This document shows, one piece after another, positions 1-13,442 of a DNA stretch of 64,000 nucleotides. Made by a program: the position numbers and the translations under genes. Below the pieces are notes generated by a model. That model was given only the letters and a program-made list of their open reading frames with translations, was not told where the DNA came from and did no database searches. How positions within the stretch are numbered: the first letter of the stretch is position 1; each line of letters starts with the position of its first letter. Source of the DNA: Volvox africanus (lineage: Eukaryota; Chlorophyta; Chlorophyceae; Chlamydomonadales; Volvocaceae); assembly GCA_030268105.1 (NCBI GenBank), contig BSDZ01000005.1, positions 2,956,890 through 3,020,889 on the forward strand. The letters run 5' to 3'.

Positions 1-3000
1 AAGAGCCTGGTTATACAACTCGAGTCCTACTTCAGAAGCTGATGGGTCTCATCAATTTTAAGCAAATCCAGGTAGGTTGCTGGAATGCGGAAGTTACAAG
101 CCAGGGCTGTCCTCTCTGCTGTTGAGATTCTGTTTTCGATGATTGCTTGCCCCCCCACCGCCTGCCCGCCCACATATTGTAAGATGTGTGCACCCGGTCA
201 ATTAAGCGACCATATCCATCAGCACCGTCACCAACAGTGACGTTGGTTACCAACGCCCCGTACTTTGCCCCTGCCATCCTCTCTTCATCCTTCTCTTTCC
301 GTACGCCCCTGTGACCCCACGTTTTATCTGTGACCTACCTTTCCTCACAACAGTGTCAGTATATATCACCCTAGTATGCACCTTTCAACGCCCTTTCTGG
401 TTTTTGGGCGGGGCCCCGGCGCGAAGCGCTCAGGCCCCCCCTGTGGGATTGCCCATGTCCGTCAAATGTGACGGACCAAACACAATATCTCGCCCGGCGG
501 AAACGCGACATTGGTCACATATTACATTCTATATTGCAAGGTATCTTTATTTTGGCCAATAACAATCGTATGAGTACAAACAAGTTTGTCAGTCTCCTTC
601 GACCCCGGTCAAGGTCTCTCGGCCTAAATCAACGCCTCTCGGCCTAAATTTCATTCCAAAAGGTGCCGCGTCTCTCATAATGGAATTCTGGCATGACGGC
701 GTGAAGTGAATCGAACAACCAGTTTGGGTGACTAAGCTGCTCTCACAGGCATGGCGATTTGCCACCAGCAGGTCGATGAATTTGCTTACAGTTATCTACA
801 AAGAATGTAACGTTGTGTACAATTAAGTTAAGCCCATTCTCGGGGCAGAAGAGTTCCACAGTGCCGACATGGATCTCGAAGCTGTGGGGTGAATTGCAGA
901 AGCCGGAGGCATTTCGGAGATACAGCTTTCCGTACTAATGGCGACACTCTAACACTTGACGTCCTCGCCGTTCGCTTTGGTGAAATGTGTACGACGGCGA
1001 GGTCCCTGCCCTTGCGTTTGCAGTCGTTTGCCTGCTGAACGTCATGAGCCGGCATCATCGCAAACTCGCAAACTTCAAACCCTTTCATTGTGAAGTAACC
1101 GGCCTGTACGGATTGTGGGGGGCCCACCCTTTTTCCGGCTTCGAGGAAGCCGACACCCTACTTGTCTTCCGGCATGCCCATGTCATATTCTTCGTTCCCC
1201 GCATATAAGTCCTTCCATCTTTCTTCCATTCCTTATTTGTGGCTACTTCATTTCCTTCATTTCCTTCACTTCTTTCTGGATTCCCACAAACTCAGCGGCA
1301 CAGTTTCCTCGGGTGCACTGTTCCTTAGCATTGCTTGAACCGCCATAAACTTGTTCTTCCCTGCGTCTTTTTTTCCTCGCGCTTACTCTTCTTCTTCCTC
1401 TCGCATGTGCACGTCCTTGCCGCTGCATCTGCTACCGCTGCCGCTGTCTTCCCAGGTGAGTTCGCGTGAGACTGCTTCGTTGGGTTGGCGCGCGCGCAGT
1501 CTTCAGGTTAGCCAGGGGGTGGATTGGGGAGTTGGTCGATGGGGTCAGGACGATGGAAAAAAGGGATCGGAAGGTAAACGCGCACGGCAGCGCCAGCAGT
1601 CAGGTTTCCTGTCAGGTTTCGCGGGCACTTCAGCTAACCCGACAAATTTTACGCGGTAATGTTTTGCCGCCAACAACAGCAAGGCCAGTAGTGAATTATA
1701 TTATGGCTTATATTGTCTTCTTTTCTGATTCTATTCGCGGCCTTGGCGGCTACCGAGTTTATACTCAACATGTTTCGAACCCGGTCAATCTTGGACGGAG
1801 CGAGTCGTCGTTCTCCTCTATCGCAGTCAGTATTCATACTTTATAGCACCGTATCTACAGCAATATCCAGTCTCGTTTATTTGTCTTCCCCTGTCAGTCT
1901 CTTTTGTACTGTTACCGTCGATGGGATAGGTTGGGACAGTAAAGGCAACGCTGTGCCTCTCACCACATTCCCGGAGCTTGCAGAGAAAGCCCATTTGGGT
2001 TGCTGATGGGTCAGCCAAGAATCCATCGTCGCACGTCGGGGGTCGGTGACCCTCTTCCGGAGTCTCGCTATCTGGTATTTCGTTTTCCCGGCTCAGCTAC
2101 ATCCCAGTCCTGAAGGGTGAAGTCCTCGAAGTTTGCGTGGGCGGTTTTGGGTCCGCCAGGCACAATGCCACCTTGTGTGCCTATCCCAAAATGGAATACG
2201 CAACCCAACCCAATACCAGTTTTGGCGTCATCCCTCCAACAGTCCGAGGCTCATGTAAACTGCTTTTTGCCCTGATGACCCCCTTCACAACCTGAAACCT
2301 TGCAACGCATTGGTTCATGCTATTTTGGTATTATTTTCCCTCTCCCTCCATACCCTACCGCTGCCTTCGGAATGTACTTAGCGCCCGTGATCAGTGGGTT
2401 CCTGTGACCTATGGGTCCGTTGTTTATTATGAATCGCCGTTCCACATTACACAGGAGTTTGTGTCCCAATACATCATACATTTCCTCAGGTTATTCACAA
2501 CGAGGAGAGTGACGCCAAAGTCATGACGCCCCGGCCCTGGCCCCGGCCAGTGAATGATCGATGCGTTCAACAATCTGGACGGACCACAGTTCTACCAGGG
2601 GTGACACCAGCCACCTTTTAAATGCGTCATAGTGAGAGAATTTGTTGGAGTAATGATATAGAAACGGATGAGCAAGATTTTGCCCGCTGATGCTCGTTCA
2701 TGGAAGGAATCATTACATTGGTAATGGATTCAAAGTTTTCCGAAATCAGATTCAAAGTTTCATCCTTTGAGCGTCGATCTCCGATCATGTTCCAATCTAT
2801 CCTTGAACTATTCGTGCACCATACCGTATGTTCATGCCCGATCACATGCAATGATTCTTATGCTTCCGTGGTACTGCTTCTCTCCTCATGGTCGCATGTG
2901 TGACCCCAAGGTGTACTGATGTGTGCCCTGGGGTCCGGCGGAGGATAGCAATGAGGGGTAAGGGAGGCGAACCGGAGGATCGAGGGCCCACCGGAATGTC

Positions 3001-3097
3001 CGTGTGGGGCGGCAGCAGCAGCGACCCTTCACGGTGTTGTAGCCGGTTCGATAACTGTTTATGCCGAAATAGGCTGAAATCCATCCGAGCACTATTG
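1..3097. other. Region without a supported gene
   Basis: I see no open frame longer than about 126 codons and no recognisable protein motif, RNA gene or element terminus here. Composition shifts along the stretch: a C/G-rich patch lies near 400-450 and pyrimidine-rich DNA lies at about 1215-1450. A short motif, TCTCGGCCTAAAT, occurs twice near 615-650. It could be old intergenic DNA or the remains of an element too decayed to identify by eye. Confidence 0.5.
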
Positions 3098-3345
3098 AGC
3101 ATGATATAATCATATTAGCATGATATATTCGAATATATCTAACTAATCAGGCACGTCGCATTAGCATCTAAGACATCATGCTGTCGGTCAACATGTTTGA
3201 CTCAAGGCTGATATCAAGGTGCGAACTCATTATTGACATAATATATCACGCAATAATATTTTAAATATTATTACCTCATCCGTGTCCTAAACCATATGCA
3301 TATGCGGGAATGCGATGATCGTGATGTGTTGTATCCTTAATGCAT
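3098..3345 (+). repeat. Diverged Gypsy-type LTR fragment
   Basis: AT-rich sequence here resembles the start of the old LTR at 38371-40081: both have a GCATGA..AT..CATATTAG..TGATATAT stretch, then a CTAACTA/CTAGCTA block and an ATTATTAC tract. It abuts the Gypsy pol fragment at about 3350 and so marks the broken 3' end of the outer element. The exact limits are uncertain. Confidence 0.4.
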
Positions 3346-3349
3346 CCGT

Positions 3350-4844
3350 CCGTCGCGATCGGCACCTCCTCGTTATGCGGTCGCAAGACGGGCGCTGCTA
3401 AAATTGCAGCGTGTAGCGATGGATGTCGACTGAGAGCATCGGCAATATTCAATTTACCAGAAATGTACTCCCAGGTGCAGTCGAACCTAGCTAGGTATTC
3501 CATCCACCTAGCCTGACGGCGGTTCAATGTCGGAACGCTTTGCAAAAACGTTAGGGGCTTGTGGTCAGTCTTTAAAGTAAATGGGCGTCCCTCGAGGTAA
3601 CAGCGCCATTCCTTTAAAGCATGCAGCACTGCCAGAAGCTCCTGTTCCCCGGTGGTGTAGCGAATCTCCGCACCAGAAAACTTCTTACTCGTGAAGGCGA
3701 TCGGTCGCCCTTCCTGTAACAATACAGCGCCGCTTCCAAATACTGAGGCATCAGACACTACCTCAACACGAAACGGCAACGAGTAATCAGGGAATGCAAG
3801 GGTGACATCTTTGGCAACGATTCGCTTGAGCTCTTCGAATGCCTGCTGGCATTGCGACGTCCATGACTCGAGTGAAACGAAAACACCTTTGCGAGTTAAG
3901 TTAGTAAGCGGGGCCGCAATGATGGAATATTTTTCAATGAACTTTCGGAAATAATTGGTCAAGCCAAGGAACTTACGCAGCTCCGTGAGGTTCTGAGGCG
4001 CGGGCCAATCGCGAACCACAGCAACCTTCCACGGGTCCATCTTCACACCGGTGGCCGACACAATGTGGCCCAAATATTCCACCTGAGGCTGCGCCCAAAA
4101 GCATTTGGCGCGTTTAGCAAACAATTGCTCCCGCCTCATAACGTCGAGCACGAGCCGAAGGTGCTCCAAGTGCTCCTCGCGCGTCTTAGAATATACCAAG
4201 ATGTCATCCAGGTAGCAAACAACGAACCTGTCGATAAACGGCCTAAACATTCGGTCCATAACCGCCTGAAACGTCGCAGGGGCATTAGTCAAACCAAACG
4301 ATAGGACCGTATACTCGAAGTGACCGAAGGGCGTCCGAAAAGCGGTTTTCGGGATATCAGAGGCAGCGATGCGAATCTGATTATAGCCCTGTTGTAAGTC
4401 AATCGAGGAAAAATAAGCCGAACCCTTCAGCTTATCCAACAGGTCGTCAACGCGTGGCAAAGGGTAGCGATTTTTCACCGTACTCGCATTCAACCCCCTG
4501 TAATCGATGCACATGCGCAAGGTCCCATCCTTCTTACCGACAAACAAAATCGGTGCAGAATATGGGGATGTGCTGGGGCGTATCATACCCTTCGCGAGCA
4601 AATCCGTCACCTGGCGCTTCACCTCGTCCAGCTCCAATGGACTCAACCTGTACATTGGCCGGGCCGTAGGCTGCGCTCCAGGCATAAGAGGGATTGTGTG
4701 ATCAACAGGACGCATAGGTGGTAGGCCAGGGATATCTTTAAAGACGTCCTCATACTGCGACAGTAGGGCCTCAACCTCAGGATCCACAGAAATCTGCGCG
4801 GTGGTGGCACAACAGCCCACCCGCGGCCTCAAAAGCAGTCCGTG
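3350..4844 (-). pseudogene. Gypsy pol fragment: RT and RNase H (outer, interrupted copy)
   Basis: The minus-strand frame reads from HGLLLRPRV through the LDEVKRQV and [13 protein letters not shown] blocks of Ty3/Gypsy reverse transcriptase. It then shows the catalytic [12 protein letters not shown] motif and an RNase H domain with [14 protein letters not shown] and TDHKPLTFL. The reading stops at PIATD, exactly where integrase begins in the intact copies, so integrase, chromodomain and 3' LTR are missing. Upstream it is cut by the CACTA transposon: the codons for GAH-GLLLRP are split between 4844 and 18254. The frame is otherwise open and close to the other copies, so the interruption looks fairly recent. 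It is a non-functional fragment of the oldest Gypsy copy in the nest; its other parts lie at 18257-18539 and 33792-37140. Confidence 0.88.
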
Positions 4845-4870
4845 CACTATAACAACAGATTCGTGCGTTA
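4845..4870 (+). repeat. CACTA left terminal inverted repeat
   Basis: It begins CACTATAACAA and, after a few mismatched bases, shares TTCGTGCGTTAG with the inverted right end. The subterminal array follows directly. This is the transposase cleavage end. Confidence 0.92.
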
Positions 4871-5225
4871 GGCTCGCGTTAGGCTGCGTTAGGGCGTGTA
4901 TGTGTGCGTTTTGTGCGTTAGCGGTTGCGTTAGCCTAACGCGAGCCTAACGCAAAGAAATAGAAAACTGGACAGAACGTCTGTTATAGTGCGTCGTTTTC
5001 AAGTTCGTTTAAAAATTAAAACAATATTTACAATGATTATAAAAGTTCCCTGTAATTTTTATTACGTTTCGTGGTGCTCGAAAATCGGGGGCTTGCGTAT
5101 GTTCTAACGCGAGCCTAACGCAAACCTAACGCACCCGTTAACTGTACGCAAACAGCTTGCGTATATCTTGCGTACATTGCGTTACCATACGCACGTAACG
5201 CACTGTAACGCAGTTTACGCAAAGT
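4867..5225 (+). repeat. Left subterminal GCGTTAG array of the CACTA element
   Basis: Many copies of GCGTTAG and its complement CTAACGC, plus degenerate forms such as GCGTTACC, are packed into about 360 bp in both orientations. In plant CACTA elements such as En/Spm, subterminal motif arrays bind the TnpA accessory protein. The same role is inferred here. Confidence 0.85.
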
Positions 5226-8182
5226 TTATGTAGATAGCGCATAATAAAGTTCGGAGCACGGGTTCGCCGGATTTATTTAGTTTGCTTACTTGCTCTTATT
5301 GTGCAGTAGCATTGGAGACTTTGTGCATAAAATATCTTCAAAGTTAATTTCAATTTAGGATAGCGCTATGAATACTAGTCGTTGTACAAGAGATTGCTCT
5401 GGTGATCACCAGCGTTCATGAACGCTTGTTAACATCGCTAAATCGCTACCATTATATGGATTTAGAACCTGTAAATGTGGCTTACTTTTTAACATAAAAC
5501 TCTGAAGTGCCACACATGGCTGTTCATGGCTACCTTTCTAATGATGGAAGGGTTTCTAATTATTAAGCAGCAAGCTGCCGGAGAGAGCAAGCGTGGGTAA
5601 GGATCGCGGAAAGTTGGCAACAGCAAACCTTACACAGTAGGCAGGCAACAATGTTGCCAGATGGAGACCCAAACAAAGTCACCAAGAGCCACAGTTACAC
5701 ATCGAGCAGGCCCCCAAAATTATATAGCCTTGTCCGGCAAGCACCATAGCAGCTTTGCGTAGGTGCGAAAATTGACCATGAAAATGACCATGTGTGAGAC
5801 GTAATCTATGACCCCAATGCTTCCCAAATCCAGACATAAGGCAAGGCAGAATAGTTCAATCGCTGCACGGGAATGAATAGTTCAACGGATTCACGCCACA
5901 ATTTTCAGCACGGTTATTATTTTATCATCGCATAAAAAACGTCATGCACATTCCTAACCAAAATTGTTTCATGGCTCCAGAAACTCCAAGCACGTTCCTA
6001 ACCCAATGATTCCTCTAGACGGTGCTGTACTGAGGGCTGCCCAGAACCCTGGCCTTCCATCCCATCCCGCTGGCCCTCGCTCCCAGGTACTGGTGCAACG
6101 AAACCATCCTAACTCTCTGATGTGCTATCCATGTCCATCATGAACTTCAGAAGCTTGCGAGTACTCCTATTGTGCCTGTATGCGTGTTGAGGTCAGACAA
6201 CCCTCCTAGCATTGTGAACCTGTTTCGCTACTTCGTCAACCAGTTCGGCACTTTTCCGAAGGCGGCCACGCATTTCCTCGTGCAAGAGCCTATAGTTCTC
6301 CTTGACTTCCAAGAGCTCCTTTTGCAAGCTTGCTGATCGCTCCACTCCAATTTGACATCCGTTTCCTGGCTTTGGAGCTTAAGCCGCTCCGTGTCAAGCT
6401 CGCTTTGCAGAGAAAACGAGTGTTCCTGCTCCACATGCAGGCTTTCCTCCTGCAGCTGCACTTTCTTCCTTAGATCCTGCAGCTCACACCTACAAGCAAG
6501 GCGTACAGGTGGCGTTGGCTACCAAAACATATCACAACATAAAATGCACATAGACAGGGCATCACAAGTACAAACTTTGCAATGGTAATTCTAAACATCC
6601 ACGTCACAATGAAGTCACTTCTCATCGCTACTTAAACAAGGAAGAGACAAGCTTTGAGCCAAGCTGCCGCTGCCTTCATCGATGCCATCTAGCAGCTCCA
6701 ACACGATGTTGCCTTCCAGTGGCTCCGTTCGAGGCATGACACACTGAAAATGTTCCTGACTTTCAGGAAATAGTGTTTCTGGGATGCAAAGAGTTTCATG
6801 TCATTCCATCATAAGCAGAAGGCGGCTCCATTCGTTACTGAAGCAATTAATATTCCTTTATAAATATATTATTAGCTGTTGATGCTGCAGAAATTGTACG
6901 TATGCTGCCTGTCCAACAGAACTGCTACCGTATGACATGGACGACCTGACAACTGTGTACAACGTCGACCAAAGAAGTACACCCCGTGAGCATACATATT
7001 TGTGCATATGCATGAAAGGAAAGTGTAAGATATGTGTATGCCCTATACACCTTGTTTAAAATGTTTATGTCATTCGCCAATAGTCCATGCCAACTGCCAA
7101 AATCGTGATTTCACTCATGATATGAAGAAGTCCAGCTGTTGGGCCAGGCTTAGCCCTTAAGGTTCTGATTTCAGTACGGAAGTCGTAACTTGACCACCTT
7201 GGTACTCCTATAGATTCAAACGATTTGCAGTTCGTAAAGAAGAAGGCTATTAGACTACTCTAACTTACTTCCTTTATTTGAATGGTCGTCCATCTGTTTG
7301 TGTGTCATTCAAAGCAATAAATAAACATTGTGTCAACTCTGTCATCCCGTATAGCATGCACTGAATGAAGCTGCATGCATGCAAGTAAATACAGCAGATA
7401 AATGCCAGGGAACTATTGACTTTTGGAAGCCAGCATAATTGTTTCTTACCACAAAAGCGTGCACATATCTTTGATACTTCCTAGCAGCATATGCATTATG
7501 ATTTTGAACGAAGGGCAGCAACCAAACATAATGAATCCTGTCCCCAAATCAATTACATCAATCCACACATTCATTATTTAGCAGCAGACAGGGAAGCACA
7601 TACATGTACTGGTACTCCCTATTCCTAGCACACTCCAGCGGCATGTGTCTGCATGATCTTAACCTTGAACGCCACATATGAATACGTATGCATGCAAGGA
7701 AACCCCAGCAAAAATGCGGGAAAGTAAAGGGTCTGCAGTCAGATAGAACAAGAAAACATCACCAAGGCGCGGGTAACATGGCGCAAGATCTGCCATACAC
7801 ATGATGTATACCCTTTTCCATCAACCACCAAATGAAGCTAATGACAATATAGTCACAATCCCCTGGAGTTAAGCCTTCCAAGGTAAACAACATGCAACTG
7901 TACACTTGTGTAAACCCCGCCCCTTCTTCCTGGGGCTTAAGGAATAATAGAAAGCAAGTCCGCACCCTACCATGCTAACTAATTGGTTCCCCATACACTG
8001 TTCATGAGGCTTGATTGATCACAAAATCAAATGTACCATGCCTCTCACTTTTTTACAAGCAATGTCCGGCATCAATAAACCCCAGCCCCCATATTAGGTA
8101 CAACATGCACAGGCTACATACAAGAGTTCACAACTACATTTTAATTGTGCTTGTGCACATGTACCCAATCAGCAGCAAATGA
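5226..8182. other. CACTA internal region downstream of the transposase, no firm gene
   Basis: This 3-kb stretch lies between the left array and the transposase stop codon. It is AT-rich with no long open frame. Possible exons of a third minus-strand gene are discussed separately at 6228-6489. A short open stretch at about 6610-6743 follows a good TTTTCAG acceptor and encodes about 40 residues, but I could not join it to a neighbour in a consistent phase. Confidence 0.5.
6228..6489 (-). CDS. Possible coiled-coil exon inside the CACTA element
   Basis: After an acceptor-like CTTGTAG, a minus-strand frame of about 85 codons reads as a heptad-like, Glu/Gln/Leu/Lys-rich segment (LQDLRKKVQLQEESL then SELDTERLKLQSQETD), typical of a coiled coil. 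It ends at a stop near 6228. No start codon or matching upstream exon was identified. It may be the last exon of a third transposon gene or a relic. Confidence 0.25.
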
Positions 8183-10845
8183 TCAGGCATATTCACCTCC
8201 ATCATTGGTCGGAAGCTGAGAGAAGGTAACATATGTGAGGAAATAGCTTAGCTCATTGTTGACACGGCAACGAATGACCTTTGAATCTATCATGCCAACC
8301 TCCTTGGGAAAATAATTAAGGAGTATTTCCTGTCGTACCTCATTCACCGTGGCATCCCGCCTGGAGTAATCCTTCACCCGGTAAAGCTCCTTGGGCCTCA
8401 ACACCTCAGCTTGGTGCAGATTGCAGACAGCAACTTTTACAGGTGCCACATCACACCTTGGACGGATCAGCGCAAAGAATAATATTTCCCCAATGAAAAT
8501 GCTTACCCTAGGGTCACTCTCTGAAACCATACCCCCAGGGCCATACTTGCACTTGAAATGGTAAGACTGTCGCTTAGTGGCCCTGGCATAATCCACTGAA
8601 AGCACCACCTCATCTCTCCGTTTCAGTGCCCGCTTGAAAATGTATATGTCACTGTCTTGTAGGACCGATGGTAATAAGTTAGTACGGGCCATGAAATCTT
8701 CTGTCTCCTCTGTGCGCAGAATACCACCAAGAATGTGTGATCGCTGTTCTGCATCAGCAATGTAGCCCTGGCCAAGAAGCTGTGAGCCCTCACTGTCCTC
8801 CTCATCTAAGAAAACATCTCTTTTGCTGGGATTTAATTGAATATTATCTGCACGGTATCCTGGGACCCATTCATCAAATGTCCTAAACGTTTCAGGATGG
8901 GCAGCTTTGAGATGTGTGAGCCAAAGAGATGCAAGGTAGCCACCTGCAAGTACGAGTTCTGGAACGGTAGGTGATCTGTACTTAACAATACTCTTCATCA
9001 TTTGCATTCCACGCTCTACCCAGAACTCGGTAGCAAATGCAACGTGCCCCCGTGCATTCTCCTGCTCTCGCAGTCTGCAGACTAGGATATGTAGGTTGTA
9101 AGTACAGAACTGTATCCCAAAGACATGTTCAGCTGCAATGCTGAAAGACTTCAGCAGCCTCGCAGCATGATTGTTGGCGTCTGCTGAAAAGTCCGAAGGA
9201 TCATAACGAAAGTAATGCAGTAGTGCTGTCCGTAAATTGTTCCACATGACCTTAATATTAAAGGACTTGGTAATACCATCGACAACACGTTGGACAACTG
9301 GCATCAGTGGTGTGCTGCTTTGCAGGGAGTCTTCCTCATGAAGGATGTAGACTGAATAGCTATCTAACCAATGCAACCAGTCCTCCATTGTCCAGGTACC
9401 TCTGTGTTTTACTATGTCACGATACGGCCGGTTAAGGTCATTGGTTGTGATAATGTGGCTTGCACGCTGTGCCATAATTTTCCGCTGTGGGCCAAGAATG
9501 GTGTAGTCCATGACATGTCTTCCAAGCTTTCCAAGAATAGTGTTCCAAAAACGCTTTATAACACCAAAAAGGGCTGCATGTGCAACTGGTACGACAAAGA
9601 CGTCATTATAGTTGCAGTAGTCAAGCTCTCGAATAATTGGGCTAAGGCCTTTACAGCCTACAATCCCAGTCCACTGAGGATCTTTCATAGCCAATGCTGC
9701 ACGCTTGAGATGCATTTCATGGCTGACCATTATTCTTGGGTCCCCACAACGTGCTGACAGGGGAGCATTTTCCATGTCCGGTATAACACCATCGAAAATG
9801 CAGTTGACATCAGCGTCTACTGCGTAGCCAGGAAAGTACATGCCACCACCCTCACCACTCACCCCCTTCAGTAGGCAGTGGCCACATCCAGTAGCTGATG
9901 TGTGTGAGTTCCACAAACTTAATTTCCTGTTAGCAGGAGTATCTGCATGCATGCAAATGAGGCAAACAGCAAAAAGGACACATGCAAAGTACCAATCTTA
10001 TGTCAATTATGTAAACAAGCTGTCTTGCTGGCCTCAATCACAATATTCTTATCATTATACACATATATAACATATATCCAAATATTTAAGGAGTGCCACA
10101 AATATTATATATACCCACTTTGGCTCATCCCGGTCAGGGGCCCTGGTGCTCGTGTTTGCAGGGTGAGTTGCCCACAGTGTTAACACCCCTTATCCAAATT
10201 TTGTGCATATTTCTTAGACACAATAGCATGCTTGAGCGCGTACATATGCAAACGTGACGTACCTGCAAATATAGCACTTAAGAAGATCTTGTGCTCAAAC
10301 AGTTGTCGGTCATTGCCCATAACCATAAGTGAACTTTCACTATATGGCCCATATTCTTTAAATGCATCAAGTGTCCGTGAAACATAAACATCCATACTTG
10401 ATGGCTCTTCTGGACCAGGAATCACTGTAAGGATATAAGTAAAACGACGTTTAGATCTGTGTGCGACAGGTAGGTCTGTGCATCTGCGGATTTATTAACG
10501 AAAGGGACAATCATATAAGGGATCAGCAGTTACAGCAATACATGAACATCACAGTCATTACAATCAAGGCCACGAATGATCACGTGCTTAAATATTGTGT
10601 AGATATTGCAAGTTTAAACTGAGAACCTGTGGCCCACAGCATTCCTGTCAAAAGACAATTAAATACCTCAAAACAAAACAAAACAAAATCCTAATTCTCT
10701 TGAGTTTTCCCACTGTTCTTTATGCAAAGTTGGAGATAATGTGCCCTCTCATTTCACGGGAAATGAATGGGCCAAACATGCAGCAGCATAATATGTATAT
10801 TTTTTCTTGTGTGTATGTGTGTGTGTGTGTGCATGCACACGCATG

Positions 10846-10900
<55 letters not shown>

Positions 10901-13442
10901 GCGCGCGCGCGCACGTGTAACTGAAGCAAGGTAGCCTATTGACATTAAATCAAAATATAAATGTACCTTTCATGCAACATATTCTCACCTCATCAGTAAT
11001 AAACCAACACTATGAGTTTTGAACTGATATACTTGGGCAAAGTCGAATCCAAGATCATAAGCAGAATTTGCATGCTGCATAAGCTGGCCATTCGTTTTTG
11101 CGTCAATATCTTTGGCCATTTGGGAACCATAGAAGTCATCTGGCTCATTATCACGGCCAGTGCCACGAAGCTGGCGGAAGAGTGGATCTGAAAACATGGC
11201 CTGTATGATGTTCTCCACCCCAAAATCCCAGTATCTCTGCATACAATAAGAGAATGGATATCCAGGGCATTCCAAGCCTTAACAGAACATATATACTATA
11301 ACCAGGGACATTCTGAAAACATATGACAGTATGAAACAGTAATAGGCTACAAATTAATATATTACGATGATACCAATAACGACTAATGGGATGACTGCAA
11401 ACGTTAAAGCTTTTAATTTATCAAGTAAGCATTCAATCACCTTATTGGGTAATGGATGGGCCCCTGCACTTGTGGTCACCATCTTGAAGCGCTTATGCTT
11501 CTCTGGGCAATTACATGTGTCATCACGATGATCCATCCAGTCCTTTGTGGGTAAAGGTGGAAACCTGCACTTTTCACTAAGGCAGATGTGCTGCTCGAAA
11601 TCACGTGGGTCTGGTATTCCAAGCATCTTTCGGAGGACATAAAGACTGGGTGGAACATGGTTACCAGGAGGTAAGCAGATATCCCTCAAGAACCGTAGCT
11701 GTCGATCTGCAACCACATCTCGAACACGTCCAGCCATCTTTTCTTTCAGCCAGGCATATCCAAACTGACCCACGGTTATTCTTGCCTCTGCATGCATTCA
11801 ATATGCATGTACATGCAGGAGAACAATCTTATTTTCTTCCAAAGGCATGCATCCGTCAAACAAGGCAAGATGTTTAATAATGCCCTACAATAGGCCTCAA
11901 CACTTCTCTTACCTTGGCACACTACAACGCCATCACCATTATTCACAGTGACCCTCCACAGAGGGTCATCCAAACGTTCTTTGTACGCTTGAACAGTGCT
12001 TCCTGAGGCAAGAAGCTCGGCTGGGTTTGTGGGTTCCAGCAGCTGTAACTGCCCATGATCCATGGCCCCTAACTGTGAAAGTACACCAAGTTCTGCTGCA
12101 TCGGGTTCATCATCCTCAGATTCAGGATAACTATGTTGGCATAAGTTATCCAGGATTGCTGATATATATTCTAGAGTTTGCCGGTGATTAGGATTGGCAG
12201 GATCAAGATCATCCATAACGTGAATGAGAGCAGAAACAAGTGAGGAGGGCAGAGCTGTTTCTTCCTGAACCTGCGAATGTCCACTGCTATCCCCTGACAA
12301 CACCTCTGATGTATGCCCTGAACTGTCCTTGCTGCTACTGCTATGGTCTTCATTATGATCATCAGAGGTGTTGAAGTCATTCTCATTGTCCATGTTTAAG
12401 TTGGTATCCTCTGGGAAAGAAAGTCTGCATCTCTTCATGTGCCCATAAAGCTGCGACCGTGTCCTTCCAGTAAATGGGCATTGAGTACATGCATAAACCT
12501 CCTGACCAAGAGGGTCCTGACAACGACTGAACTTGTGCTTTTGCAGCCATGCATCTGTGAATTTTGCAGCACAGTAATATTGCATTCATTTAATCATGCT
12601 GTCATGCAAGTAAGGAGATACGTAGATGTAGCTTGCATGCCAATTTGGGGTGAGGGATATTTTAATTTTTTCCGTGCATACATGCATGGCCACGGTGGAT
12701 GGCAATTGGAAGGGTTTCATTGGACCCATCCAAACAAACCACAGTGCCTGGCTCATCACACCAAAGCCCGGGCTAGTATGAATAACTGTACTTTGATTTA
12801 AAATTATTGACAGGATGAGTGGGTGGCTGGTACGAGATGAGTGCACAATGGATGTTCCAAATAAATATATCCCTTAAAAACCTATATGAACATAAGTCAT
12901 CCGTGCGCACCTGATATGTTATCCCTTTTGGATGAGGCTGGGCGCTTGTTCGGAAGCCTTCCACTGCCTCCAAGGAGGCGGCCAAGAACTTGAACATGGT
13001 ACTGGTTATGTAAGCCGTACAAGCCAAGATGTTTATCTCGATCTGATAGCACGTCCCCTCTACTAGAAGTCAACCTCCAAACTGATCCAGGTTGAAATGT
13101 AAATAAGGAATTACTGGAGACGAAGTCCATGAGCTGTCCCACAGTTGAGTCCGTACTTCCAGAAAACGTCAACGTCCGTGACCCAGGTAAAACGACGAAA
13201 AGCTGAAGAGCTCGTTCATCATGATTGGACTGTGTAAATGACACCGTTGAGCAGTATCGCCCTATCGTAACGCCCAACACTGTGATGAGAACAAAAACAG
13301 AAGAACCCATGAGGATCCACACTAAATATTCTGTAACATATACATCAACTAAAACAGGGGCATACAGAGCAACGTAAGAGGCAACAGCAATACCGAAAGT
13401 AATGCCACAGAAAAAGCCTAATAAAAGGTGGGCCATGAGCAT
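8183..13442 (-). CDS. CACTA (EnSpm) transposase, six-exon gene
   Basis: The proposed exons are 13442-12911, 12554-11914 (last base 11913), 11787-11441, 11236-10989, 10483-10263 and 9942-8183. All junctions are GT-AG with matching phases (1,1,0,2,1), giving about 1249 codons. The order of motifs is that of CACTA transposases: a zinc-finger-like CTQC..GHMKRC near residue 200; a DFAQVYQ block in exon 4; DLPVAHRSK then VIPGPEEPSSMDVY in exon 5; and DTPANRK followed by GCGHCL, PVAHAALFGVIKRFW, HRGTWTMEDW and QFCTYNLHILV in exon 6. The enzyme is expected to bind the terminal repeats and cut and rejoin the element in the nucleus. Exons 2-6 are well supported. Exon 1 adds hydrophobic segments (residues 1-64) and a predicted ubiquitin-like domain (about 79-160). 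Its start codon is uncertain, and transcription might begin elsewhere. Confidence 0.85.
10811..10916. repeat. Compound (TG)n-(AC)n-(CG)n microsatellite
   Basis: About 105 bp of strictly alternating purine-pyrimidine sequence runs TGTGTG, then GCATGCACAC, then a long AC tract and a long CG tract. It lies in intron 4 of the transposase gene, between exons 4 and 5. Open frames across it are repeat artefacts. Confidence 0.95.

Noticed and set aside
828..1846. Several frames of 60-126 codons in the first 2 kb
   Set aside because: They overlap on both strands, carry no motif, and their length is expected by chance at this composition.
10595..10945. Open frames with His-Thr or Arg-Ala runs
   Set aside because: They are translations of the TG/AC/CG microsatellite.
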